Shown here piece by piece: positions 24,861 through 32,351 of a stretch of DNA of 32,351 nucleotides. Location: NCBI GenBank assembly GCA_018261895.1, contig JAGTRT010000032.1:1-32351 (forward strand), in the 5' to 3' direction. Position 1 is the stretch's first letter. Every line of letters begins with the position of its first letter. Both the position numbers and the translations under genes were made by a program. A model generated the notes under the pieces. It ran no database searches. It was given only the letters and a program-made list of their open reading frames with translations, and was not told the DNA's origin. This DNA is from Pseudomonadota bacterium (GTDB lineage: Bacteria > Pseudomonadota > Gammaproteobacteria > Burkholderiales > Rhodocyclaceae).

Positions 24861-25253
24861 TCAGTGCCGCGAAAACAAGTCCCGCACCTTGCACAGCGTC
24901 GTCGTGATGTCGAAGCGCGGGTCGGGCAGGGCTTCGCCGGCGAGGATGCGGGTGATGGCGAGGGCAGGATCGGATTCGCCGGTGAGCAGGACTTCGGCGC
25001 CGCGTTTCTTCATGTGGCGGATGAAGCCGTCGCCGGCGCTGGCGCAGACGATGAGGTCGACGCCGTCGAGCGGATGCGGTTCGTTGTCCTCGAAAACATG
25101 CAGGACCTGATCCTTGGCCAGATCGACCCGGCTGGGCGCCGGCAGCAACTGGTTGGAACGGTGGTTTGTCAGGTCGTAAACCAGCCATTGTCGGGTTTGC
25201 CCCGCATGGCCGCTGACTTCCTGGAAATCCTTGGTGGCGATGGCGATTTTCAT
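24861..25253 (-). CDS. NifX/NafY-like cofactor-binding domain protein
   Basis: 130 residues, one dinitrogenase cofactor-biosynthesis domain: MKIAIATKDFQEVSGHAGQ with the family's conserved histidine, then LIVCASAGDGFIRHMKKRGAEVLLTGESDPALAITRIL. Such small proteins bind NifB-co or FeMo-co, or carry related clusters. The start ATG 25253 replaces a longer frame to 25355 that overlaps modD. It sits at the end of the mod operon, 13 bases after the modD remnant. This links molybdenum import to cofactor handling; whether it acts on molybdenum or on iron clusters cannot be told. Confidence 0.82.
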   Translation of the reverse strand: MKIAIATKDFQEVSGHAGQTRQWLVYDLTNHRSNQLLPAPSRVDLAKDQVLHVFEDNEPHPLDGVDLIVCASAGDGFIRHMKKRGAEVLLTGESDPALAITRILAGEALPDPRFDITTTLCKVRDLFSRH

Positions 25254-25266
25254 GGCAAAGGCGCTT

Positions 25267-25497
25267 CTAGACGGCGGATAGGGTGACCGCCACATCGCGT
25301 GGCGGGGCGAAATACGGGGCCGAAGTGACCAGGATGTCCGCACCGGCCCGCGCATATTCCCCAGCGTTAGCAGAATTTATGCCGCCCGCCGCCGCGATGC
25401 GGGTGGATGCGGATTTCGAAATTCGGCTTTTTTTCCGGTTGACCGTTGAAGCCGGCATTTTTGAGGTCTTCGGCGAGCCGGCGCACCAACTCGCCGA
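25267..25497 (-). pseudogene. modD: modD remnant (C-terminal fragment) interrupted by the dispersed element
   Basis: Right after the modC stop one frame reads IIGELVRRLAEDLKNAGF, then enters the repeat (NGQPEKKPNFEI). In the next frame, beyond the repeat, comes TRIAAAGGINSANAGEYARA and GADILVTSAPYFAPPRD, the conserved C-terminus of ModD, a quinolinate phosphoribosyltransferase-like protein of molybdate operons. ModD is normally near 280 residues; here only about 60-75 are left and the two pieces are in different frames. So most of the gene was deleted and the rest carries the repeat and a frameshift. A separate short start (ATG 25458) gives a 63-residue frame, but no function is likely. Confidence 0.7.
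25412..25450 (+). repeat. Dispersed 40-bp element, copy 7, inside the modD remnant
   Basis: Reads GATTTCGAAATTCGGC, TTTTTTTCC, GGTTGACCGTTGAA. It is antisense to modD. The upstream modD frame continues through it as GQPEKK, the same reading as in draG and the nitroreductase. Confidence 0.85.
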
Positions 25498-26568
25498 TTA
25501 TTCCATCAGGGCCACGGATTTGATCTGGACACTGACCGGCAAGCCCGGCGCGATGCCGAGCTGGGCGGCCGAACGGCGGGTCAGGCGGGCGACGAGCTGG
25601 CTGGCGCCAACCTGGACGCGGACCAGCAGCAGACCGGGATGGTCGTCGGCGCCCATCGATTCGACGGTGCCGTCGAGCACGTTCTGGATGCTGCTCGGTT
25701 CCGGGTGGTGCACGGCCAGGCTGACGTCGCGGGCCAGCACGCGAACGCGTACGCGCTTGCCGGTTGGCAGGCCGAGATCACGCGTCCACAGGCCGCCGCC
25801 GGCGAAATCGACGCAGGCCAGATGCCATTCGGCATCGACTTCGCCGACCGTCGCATCGAGCACGACGCCGGCATCCTCGCCGAGGCGGATCGGCAGGTCG
25901 AGGCGGGCCAGCGTTGCGCCGAGCGGGCCATGGGCGACCACGCGGCCGCCCTCCATGGCGACGATGTGATCGGCCAGGCGGGCGACTTCGTCTGGCGAGT
26001 GGCTGACGTAGATGATCGGAATGGCCAGTTCGTCATGCAGGCGTTCGAGGTAGGGCAGGATTTCCTGCTTGCGCTTGAGGTCGAGCGCTGCCAGCGGTTC
26101 GTCCATGAGCAGGATTTCCGGGCCAACGGCCAGCGCCCGGGCAATGCCGACGCGCTGGCGTTCGCCGCCGGACAGCGTGTCCGGCTTGCGGTCGAGCAGG
26201 TGGCCGATGCCGAGCAGTTCGATGGCCTGTTCGAGCCCGACGCGCTGCGCCGTGGCGCTGCGTTTGAGGCCGAAATTCAGGTTGCCGAGCACATTGAGAT
26301 GAGCGAACAGGCTGGCTTCCTGAAAGACGTAGCCGATGGGCCGCTGGTGCGTCGGCAGCCAGGTGTTTTCGTCCTGCCAGATTTGGCCCTTGAATTCGAG
26401 GCGACCGTGGGAAGCGCGTTCCAGCCCGGCCAGACAGCGCAGCAGGGTGGTCTTGCCCGAGCCGGAATGACCGAACAGCGCGGTGACGCCGCGGCCGGGC
26501 AGGGCGAGGTCGACATCGAGCGTGAAGCCGGGCCAGTCGAGTTTGAAACGGGCGTTGATGCTGTCCAT
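25498..26568 (-). CDS. modC: Molybdate ABC transporter ATPase, ModC
   Basis: 356 residues. Walker A GHSGSGKTTLL (about 34-44), signature LSGGERQRVGIARAL, Walker B EILLMDEPLAAL and the switch His in YVSHSPDE are all present. The last 70 residues form a Mop/TOBE domain (VSLAVHHPEPSSIQNVLDG, VRVQVGASQLVARLT) that binds molybdate and modulates activity. It energises ModB in the inner membrane. It begins one base after modB, so the two are coupled. Confidence 0.95.
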   Translation of the reverse strand: MDSINARFKLDWPGFTLDVDLALPGRGVTALFGHSGSGKTTLLRCLAGLERASHGRLEFKGQIWQDENTWLPTHQRPIGYVFQEASLFAHLNVLGNLNFGLKRSATAQRVGLEQAIELLGIGHLLDRKPDTLSGGERQRVGIARALAVGPEILLMDEPLAALDLKRKQEILPYLERLHDELAIPIIYVSHSPDEVARLADHIVAMEGGRVVAHGPLGATLARLDLPIRLGEDAGVVLDATVGEVDAEWHLACVDFAGGGLWTRDLGLPTGKRVRVRVLARDVSLAVHHPEPSSIQNVLDGTVESMGADDHPGLLLVRVQVGASQLVARLTRRSAAQLGIAPGLPVSVQIKSVALME

Positions 26569-26569
26569 G

Positions 26570-27247
26570 TCAGTCTCCCCTCGCCGGCTTGGGGCGGCGC
26601 AGATACATGGCGAGCAGCACCGTGAAGGAGAAAATCAGCATGACGGCGGCCAGACGATGGGCGTCGGCGTATTCCATGGCCTCGACGTGGTCGTAGATCT
26701 GCACCGAGGCGACGCGGGTGACGCCGGGAATGTTTCCGCCGATCATGAGCACGACGCCGAATTCGCCGACGGTGTGGGCGAAGGTCAGCACGCCGGCCGT
26801 GATGAAGCCCGGTTTGGCCAGCGGCAGGACGACCGAAAAGAAGGTATCGAGCGGCGAAGCGCGCAAGGTCGCGGCGACTTCGAGCGGCCGCTCGCCGATG
26901 CTTTCAAAGGCGTTCTGCAGCGGCTGCACCATGAAGGGCAGCGAATAAAACGACGAGGCGACGACCAGACCCCAGAAGGTGAAGGGCAGCACGCCGAGGC
27001 CGAGCGAAGCCGTGAGTTGCCCGACCGGCCCCTGCGGCCCCATGGCGAGCAGCAGGTAGAAACCGAGCACCGAAGGCGGCAGGACCAGCGGCAGGGCGAC
27101 GACGGCGCCGAGCGGCCCCTTCCACCACGAGCGGCTGCGCGCCAGCAGCCAGGCGATGGGCGTGCCGACGAGGAGCAGGATCACCGTCGTGATCCCGGCC
27201 AGTCGCGTGGTCAGCCAGATGGCCTGGAGGTCGCTATCGGTCAGCAT
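26570..27247 (-). CDS. modB: Molybdate ABC transporter permease, ModB
   Basis: 225 residues with about five membrane helices ([46 protein letters not shown] and others). The EAA-type coupling loop that contacts ModC is [23 protein letters not shown]. It forms the inner-membrane channel for molybdate or tungstate. It starts 6 bases after modA. Confidence 0.95.
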   Translation of the reverse strand: MLTDSDLQAIWLTTRLAGITTVILLLVGTPIAWLLARSRSWWKGPLGAVVALPLVLPPSVLGFYLLLAMGPQGPVGQLTASLGLGVLPFTFWGLVVASSFYSLPFMVQPLQNAFESIGERPLEVAATLRASPLDTFFSVVLPLAKPGFITAGVLTFAHTVGEFGVVLMIGGNIPGVTRVASVQIYDHVEAMEYADAHRLAAVMLIFSFTVLLAMYLRRPKPARGD

Positions 27248-27253
27248 GGTGGG

Positions 27254-28839
<1,586 letters not shown>

Positions 28840-28856
28840 GGTTTCGTGATGTTCAA

Positions 28857-28879
28857 GTTTATATAGCGGTTAATATAAC
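28857..28879 (-). promoter_or_regulatory. Candidate ModE operator upstream of modE
   Basis: Inverted half-sites GTTTATAT and ATATAAC flank AGCGGTTA. The stretch includes TATATAGCG (28860-28868), whose complement CGCTATATA matches the half-site known for ModE. It lies 18 bases before the modE ATG, a position suited to repression. Confidence 0.55.
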
Positions 28880-28979
28880 TCAGTTGCTCAAGATCGAAAT
28901 GGCTAGAAAATAAGGCTGGCGCTATGGTTGCATCGACAAAACGACCCGCCGTAAAGTGGCGCTGACCCGACAAGAATCC

Positions 28980-29003
28980 GTTAAGTTAATTTGTATATAG
29001 CGA
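28980..29003 (+). promoter_or_regulatory. Candidate ModE site upstream of molbindin
   Basis: TATATAGCGA at 28994-29003 repeats the half-site found before modE; the other half (GTTAATTTG) is weak. It is 40 bases before the molbindin ATG, so ModE could act as activator or repressor here. Confidence 0.45.
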
Positions 29004-29042
29004 AAAGCGGGCCAGCTCACTAAACTCAACCTGAAGAACATC

Positions 29043-29471
29043 ATGAATGTCAGCGCACGCAATGTATTCAAAGGAAAAATCACGGCCCTGGTCGATGGCG
29101 CCGTCAATGCCGAAGTCGAACTGACCCTGCCGGGGGGCGACAAAATTGTCGCAATCGTGACAGAGGGCAGCGTCCAGTCGCTCGGCCTCGCCGTCGGCAA
29201 GGAAGCCGTCGCCTACGTCAAGGCGCCGTGGGTCATGCTGCTGGCCGGTCCGGCCAACGTGAAGTTCTCGGCCCGCAACCAGTTGGCCGGCAAGGTCGCC
29301 AAGTTGCAGAAGGGAGCGGTGAATACGGAAGTCGCGATCACCCTGCCGGGCGGCACGACGGTCTTTTCCGTGGTGACCAACGAGGCGGTCATGGAATTGG
29401 GCCTGAAAGAGGGCAGCGAAGCCTCGGCGCTGATCAAGGCCAGCCACGTCATTCTCGGCATTCCGGCCTGA
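29043..29471 (+). CDS. Molbindin, two-Mop-domain molybdate-binding protein
   Basis: 142 residues: two tandem Mop domains, starting MNVSARNVFKGKITALVDGAVNAEVEL and KFSARNQLAGKVAKLQKGAVNTEVAI (near residue 75). Each has the SARN and GAVN(A/T)EV signatures of molybdate-binding folds. Such proteins assemble into rings that store molybdate in the cytoplasm, as ModG does in Azotobacter. It is divergent from modE with a shared regulatory region and ends at a strong terminator. Confidence 0.92.
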   Translation: MNVSARNVFKGKITALVDGAVNAEVELTLPGGDKIVAIVTEGSVQSLGLAVGKEAVAYVKAPWVMLLAGPANVKFSARNQLAGKVAKLQKGAVNTEVAITLPGGTTVFSVVTNEAVMELGLKEGSEASALIKASHVILGIPA

Positions 29472-29488
29472 TTGGCTGATCCGGACAG

Positions 29489-29519
29489 AAAAAAGGCGGT
29501 CCGCAGACCGCCTTTTTTT
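29489..29519 (+). terminator. Strong terminator after molbindin
   Basis: AAAAAAGGCGGTC-CGCA-GACCGCCTTTTTTT: a perfect stem of 13 bp including the A/T part, with a tetraloop and T7. It can work on both strands. Confidence 0.95.
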
Positions 29520-29537
29520 GCGCTATGACCCGCATGG

Positions 29538-29580
29538 GAAATTTCAATTTTGGGCCTTTTTTCCGGTTGACCGTCAAAGC
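29538..29580 (+). repeat. Dispersed 40-bp element, copy 8 (closest to consensus)
   Basis: Reads GAAATTTCAATTTTGGGCC, TTTTTTCC, GGTTGACCGTCAAAGC. It lies between the molbindin terminator and the 3' end of dgkA. The rest of this gap, to 29728, holds no gene. Confidence 0.92.
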
Positions 29581-29728
29581 CTCTTTTTGAGCGTCTGGAA
29601 GGGCATCCTGTCTGTCACTGCCGGCATTCGCGCGCCTCCTTTTTGGGGGGGAGGACAAGGAACAGCGGCGGGGCATGGCTCACCGGTTTGCCGGTCTCTT
29701 CCTTCGCCGGCTCCATGTCGAGATGCCT

Positions 29729-30109
29729 TTAACGTTGAAGCAGTTGCCCCGCTTCAACCAAAATGACCACCAGCCACGCGAACATGGCAATGCCGACGGC
29801 GGCTGCAGCCATGTCCTTGATGACCTTGATCTTCTCGTTATGGCGATCCTCGACGAAATCGCACAGTGCTTCAATCGCGCTATTGATGATTTCTGCAAAC
29901 ACCACGAAGGCGGTGGCAAGGAGGATGACCAGAAAATCGACCCAGGCCCGCAGCGAAAACGCTGCGATCAAGATGATGGCCGATACGACAAGCTTGTAGG
30001 TCACTGACCAGTCATAGATGACGGCGTAGCGCAGACCTGAGAAAACGGTTCTCAGCTTGCGCAGCGGGTGGTAGCCAGGTTCGCCGATACCGAGAAACTT
30101 GTGCCTCAT
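29729..30109 (-). CDS. dgkA: Diacylglycerol kinase, DgkA family
   Basis: 126 residues, the usual size. Start MRHKFLGIGEPGYHPLRKLRTVFSGLRYA, then three membrane helices with the catalytic segment FAEIINSAIEALCDFVEDRHNEKIKVIKDMAAAAV (family active-site Glu, Asn and Asp). It phosphorylates diacylglycerol or a related lipid in the inner membrane to recycle it into phospholipid. AGGAGGG precedes the ATG, which overlaps the PAP2 stop (ATGA). A longer frame upstream to 30592 is just a shadow of the PAP2 gene. Confidence 0.93.
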   Translation of the reverse strand: MRHKFLGIGEPGYHPLRKLRTVFSGLRYAVIYDWSVTYKLVVSAIILIAAFSLRAWVDFLVILLATAFVVFAEIINSAIEALCDFVEDRHNEKIKVIKDMAAAAVGIAMFAWLVVILVEAGQLLQR

Positions 30110-30732
30110 GAAACCCTCCTTTGGTCGAGCGTCAGCTTTTGTGCGGCGATGACGCAAGCGATGGCCGCGACAAGTCCGAAAACGATGTCTGTCGGGAAAT
30201 GCACCTGCAGGTAGGCACGGGAAACCATGACCAGCAGAATGACTGCTGCAGCGCCGAGAATTTGGGCGAACAGGGAGCCGGTTCTGTGCAGAAGAAGCAT
30301 GGCCAGAAGGCATGCTGTGACCTGCATGGTGTGCGCGCTGGGGAAGCTCCAATCCACGGGAACTGGAATGCTTGCAGGGTAGAGTTCGGGGCGGGGGCGC
30401 TCGACAATGGTTTTGGTGATGTGGGCAAGGCTGCTGGCCAGGAGCAGGCTCAAGGGCACGAAGAGAGCGGTGCGCCAACTTGAGCGCAGGTATTCCTTCC
30501 AGGCGATCAAAACAGCGATGGGCACCAGAACCCACAACGATCCCAGCCAGGTTATGGTGGCAAAGAATGTGTCGAGGCCGTTCGATTTCCAATCGTTGAG
30601 CAAGCCAAGCGCTACGCTATCGAACTGTGGAACGCTGCATTGGCTCCCGGCGCAGACCAGGGTGGCGCCAAGCGTCAGGATGCCTGCCGAGCCGCTTAGC
30701 CAGGCCGCAGCGACAGCTGGCTGTCGGGGCAT
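30106..30732 (-). CDS. PAP2-family membrane lipid phosphatase
   Basis: 208 residues with about five or six helices. The three phosphatase motifs are present: KTIVERPRP, then FPSAHTM, then SRAYLQVHFPTD (with catalytic His). Likely substrates are phosphatidic acid, phosphatidylglycerol phosphate or undecaprenyl pyrophosphate, on the periplasmic side. Since it is coupled to dgkA, a phosphorylation/dephosphorylation cycle of lipids is a reasonable inference. The ATG at 30732 overlaps the ion-channel stop by one base (TGATG); a TTG at 30735 is less likely. Confidence 0.9.
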   Translation of the reverse strand: MPRQPAVAAAWLSGSAGILTLGATLVCAGSQCSVPQFDSVALGLLNDWKSNGLDTFFATITWLGSLWVLVPIAVLIAWKEYLRSSWRTALFVPLSLLLASSLAHITKTIVERPRPELYPASIPVPVDWSFPSAHTMQVTACLLAMLLLHRTGSLFAQILGAAAVILLVMVSRAYLQVHFPTDIVFGLVAAIACVIAAQKLTLDQRRVS

Positions 30733-31565
30733 CAATGTTGTCCGGTCTCCGGCAGTCGGCCGCCATGGCGGGCAAGATCCTCGCGCAGGCGGCTGATTTC
30801 CTCATGCAGTCGTGTCAATTCGCTTTCAACGCTTGGCTGCCCATCGCCGTGTCGTTCCTGCTGAATCGCATTGACGATGACCGCGATGAATAAGTTGAGC
30901 AAGGTGAAGGTGGAGGCCAGGATGAAAATCAGGAAGAAAATCCAGGCATTCGGATAAACCTCCATGACCGGGCGAACGATGCCCATCGCCCAGCTTTCAA
31001 GGGTCATGACCTGAAACAGGGTGAAGGCACTTTCACCCAGCGTGCCGAACCACTGCGGAAAGGCTGCGCCGAACAACTTGGTGGCGATCACGGCCGAGAC
31101 ATAAAAAATCAGACCGATGATCGCCGTCACCGAACCCAGACCGGGCAAGGCCGACAGCAGGCCGCCGACGACCCGCTTCATGCTGGGCACCAGCGTGACC
31201 AGGCGCAGTACCCGGAGCACGCGTAGTGCGCGCAGCACCGCCAGCGGGCCGGATGCCGGCAATAGCGCAATGACCACCACGGAAAAGTCGAATACGTTCC
31301 ACGGATCGCGAAAGTAGCGCAAACCGTGAGCAATGAGGCGCAGCGCGATTTCGCCGACGAATATGGCGAGAATGGCCTTGTCGGCAATACTCAGCCAGTC
31401 GCCCCAGTCGGCCATCAGGGCCGAACTGGTCTCCATGCCGAGGATGACGGCGTTGATCAGGATCAGCCCGATCAGCGCATGCTGGACCCTCGGCAATTCG
31501 AGCAAGGCGGCCAGGCGTGGCCGCCAGCCGGCGCCCTCAAGGCCTGCATCAACAACGGTCGTCAT
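30732..31565 (-). CDS. Voltage-gated sodium-channel-like protein (NaChBac type)
   Basis: 277 residues, a single six-helix subunit expected to form tetramers. The S4 voltage sensor has arginine every third position ([21 protein letters not shown]). The pore filter TLESWAM is nearly the TLESWAS of NaChBac, implying sodium selectivity. S6 ([27 protein letters not shown]) is followed by a C-terminal coiled coil ([23 protein letters not shown]). Such channels in other bacteria are linked to motility, pH or salt response. It overlaps terC (ATGA) and the PAP2 gene, forming an operon whose logic is unclear. Confidence 0.92.
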   Translation of the reverse strand: MTTVVDAGLEGAGWRPRLAALLELPRVQHALIGLILINAVILGMETSSALMADWGDWLSIADKAILAIFVGEIALRLIAHGLRYFRDPWNVFDFSVVVIALLPASGPLAVLRALRVLRVLRLVTLVPSMKRVVGGLLSALPGLGSVTAIIGLIFYVSAVIATKLFGAAFPQWFGTLGESAFTLFQVMTLESWAMGIVRPVMEVYPNAWIFFLIFILASTFTLLNLFIAVIVNAIQQERHGDGQPSVESELTRLHEEISRLREDLARHGGRLPETGQH

Positions 31566-32351
31566 TGCGCCTTGATCTCCTCTTTTGAGCCCTCCCTAGC
31601 CCGTTCGCGCGCCTCCTTTTTGAGGGAGAGGACGATGGATGTGGCGATGATGGCGGCGACCACGCCGAGCGAGACGGCAACCGGAATCTTGTAGAGGTCG
31701 ATGAGCAGCATCTTGACGCCGATGAACATGAGCACGATGGCCAGGCCGTATTTGAGCAGCGAGAAGCGGTCGGCCATGTCGGCGAGCAGGAAGTACATGG
31801 CGCGCAGGCCGAGGATGGCGAAGATGTTCGAGGTCAGCACGATGAACGGGTCGGTGGTGATCGCGAAGATGGCCGGAATCGAATCGACGGCGAAGATCAG
31901 GTCGCTGAATTCGACGAGGACGAGCACGAGGAACAGCGGCGTGGCATAGCGCACCAGTTTGCCGGTGTCTTCCTTCGTGATGAAGAAGCGTTCGCCGTGC
32001 AGTTCATCGGTGACCTTCATGTGCCGGCGTATCCAGTTGATTACTGGGTTGTTGGCGAGGTCGGGGGTCGCGTCGGCGAACCACCACATCTTGATGCCGG
32101 TGAAGAGCAAGAAGGCGCCGAAGACGTAGAGCAGCCAGTGGAATTGGGTGATGAGCCAGACGCCGGCGAAGATCATGATCGTGCGCATGACGATGGCGCC
32201 GAGCACGCCGAGGACAAGCACGCGTTTTTGCAGTTCGAGCGGGATGGCGAAAAAGCTGAACAGCATCAGCCAGACAAAGACGTTGTCGATGGCCAGCGAT
32301 TTTTCGATGAGGTAGCCGGTGATGTATTCCAGCGCTTTCTGGTTGGCCAGT
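31562..32351 (-). CDS. TerC-family membrane protein (5' end outside window)
   Basis: The frame runs off the right edge; about 262 residues are visible. The edge portion contains [20 protein letters not shown], the conserved Asp-containing TerC helix; a second copy of the motif is [22 protein letters not shown]. Around seven helices and an inner charged loop ([14 protein letters not shown]) are seen, and a basic tail ([15 protein letters not shown]) ends the protein. TerC/Alx proteins are implicated in metal-ion (often manganese) export and tellurite resistance. A start codon within the window (32266) would cut the first motif, so the true start is beyond 32351. Confidence 0.93.
   Translation of the reverse strand, partial: LANQKALEYITGYLIEKSLAIDNVFVWLMLFSFFAIPLELQKRVLVLGVLGAIVMRTIMIFAGVWLITQFHWLLYVFGAFLLFTGIKMWWFADATPDLANNPVINWIRRHMKVTDELHGERFFITKEDTGKLVRYATPLFLVLVLVEFSDLIFAVDSIPAIFAITTDPFIVLTSNIFAILGLRAMYFLLADMADRFSLLKYGLAIVLMFIGVKMLLIDLYKIPVAVSLGVVAAIIATSIVLSLKKEARERAREGSKEEIKAQ

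Noticed and set aside
29538..29580. Dispersed element as a rho-independent terminator
   Set aside because: The T tract lies before the palindromic core rather than after it on the plus strand, and on the minus strand the tract is A; a true terminator is already present at 29489-29519.
29729..30592. Long 287-residue form of the diacylglycerol kinase
   Set aside because: The extra N-terminus overlaps the PAP2 gene in another frame and looks like translated shadow; the ATG at 30109 has an AGGAGGG site and gives the family length.

Overview
The window looks like chromosomal DNA of a GC-rich, free-living, nitrogen-fixing betaproteobacterium. A relative of Dechloromonas, Azonexus or Azoarcus (Rhodocyclales) is the best guess. 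That placement is inferred from gene content (nifB, nifQ, draG, an FeSII-type ferredoxin, modEABC, and many sensory genes) and was not tested by phylogeny.

Layout: (1) 1-2420: the 3' end of a proline-rich repeat protein, a small secreted Fels1/YcgJ-like protein and a CaiB/BaiF CoA-transferase. (2) 2506-6914: a compact plus-strand operon behind a NifA site and a sigma-54 promoter, encoding a SIR2-like protein, an unknown protein, a hemerythrin, a Rieske ferredoxin, a SagB-type nitroreductase and an ankyrin protein. Most of these genes overlap by 1-4 bases. (3) 6972-9612: two small membrane proteins and a chemoreceptor. (4) 10359-14998: a double-PAS protein coupled to a large hybrid histidine kinase. 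(5) 15128-21134: a minus-strand nif cluster, nifB-fdxN-nifO-like-flavodiiron protein-ferredoxin-FeSII-like-nifQ-draG, behind a near-perfect NifA/sigma-54 promoter. (6) 21266-23269: a small unknown protein, an AT-richer outer-membrane barrel gene and a VF530-family protein. (7) 23364-24780: a third NifA/sigma-54 unit driving an Fe-S oxidoreductase subunit. (8) 24861-29519: molybdate uptake and regulation (modE-A-B-C, a broken modD, a NifX/NafY-like protein, and a divergent molbindin). (9) 29729-32351: an overlapping dgkA, PAP2 phosphatase, NaChBac-like channel and terC operon.

The parts fit one physiology. Molybdate enters through ModABC and is stored by molbindin. NifQ passes it to cofactor assembly, where NifB makes the core cluster. 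Ferredoxins supply electrons, and FeSII-like, flavodiiron and hemerythrin proteins may guard nitrogenase against oxygen. DraG reactivates ADP-ribosylated NifH. Three operons carry closely similar TGTCGCAA-type NifA sites, so the poorly described SIR2-to-ankyrin operon and the Fe-S protein very probably belong to the nif regulon.

The most unusual signal is a dispersed element of about 40 bp, with core TTTTCCGGTTGACCGT, present in eight copies. Five are intergenic, two lie inside intact genes (the nitroreductase and draG) and one lies in the modD remnant. All three genic copies are read in the same orientation and frame, giving a [Y/N]GQ[P/L]E peptide. This resembles the behaviour of palindromic elements that insert into coding sequences.
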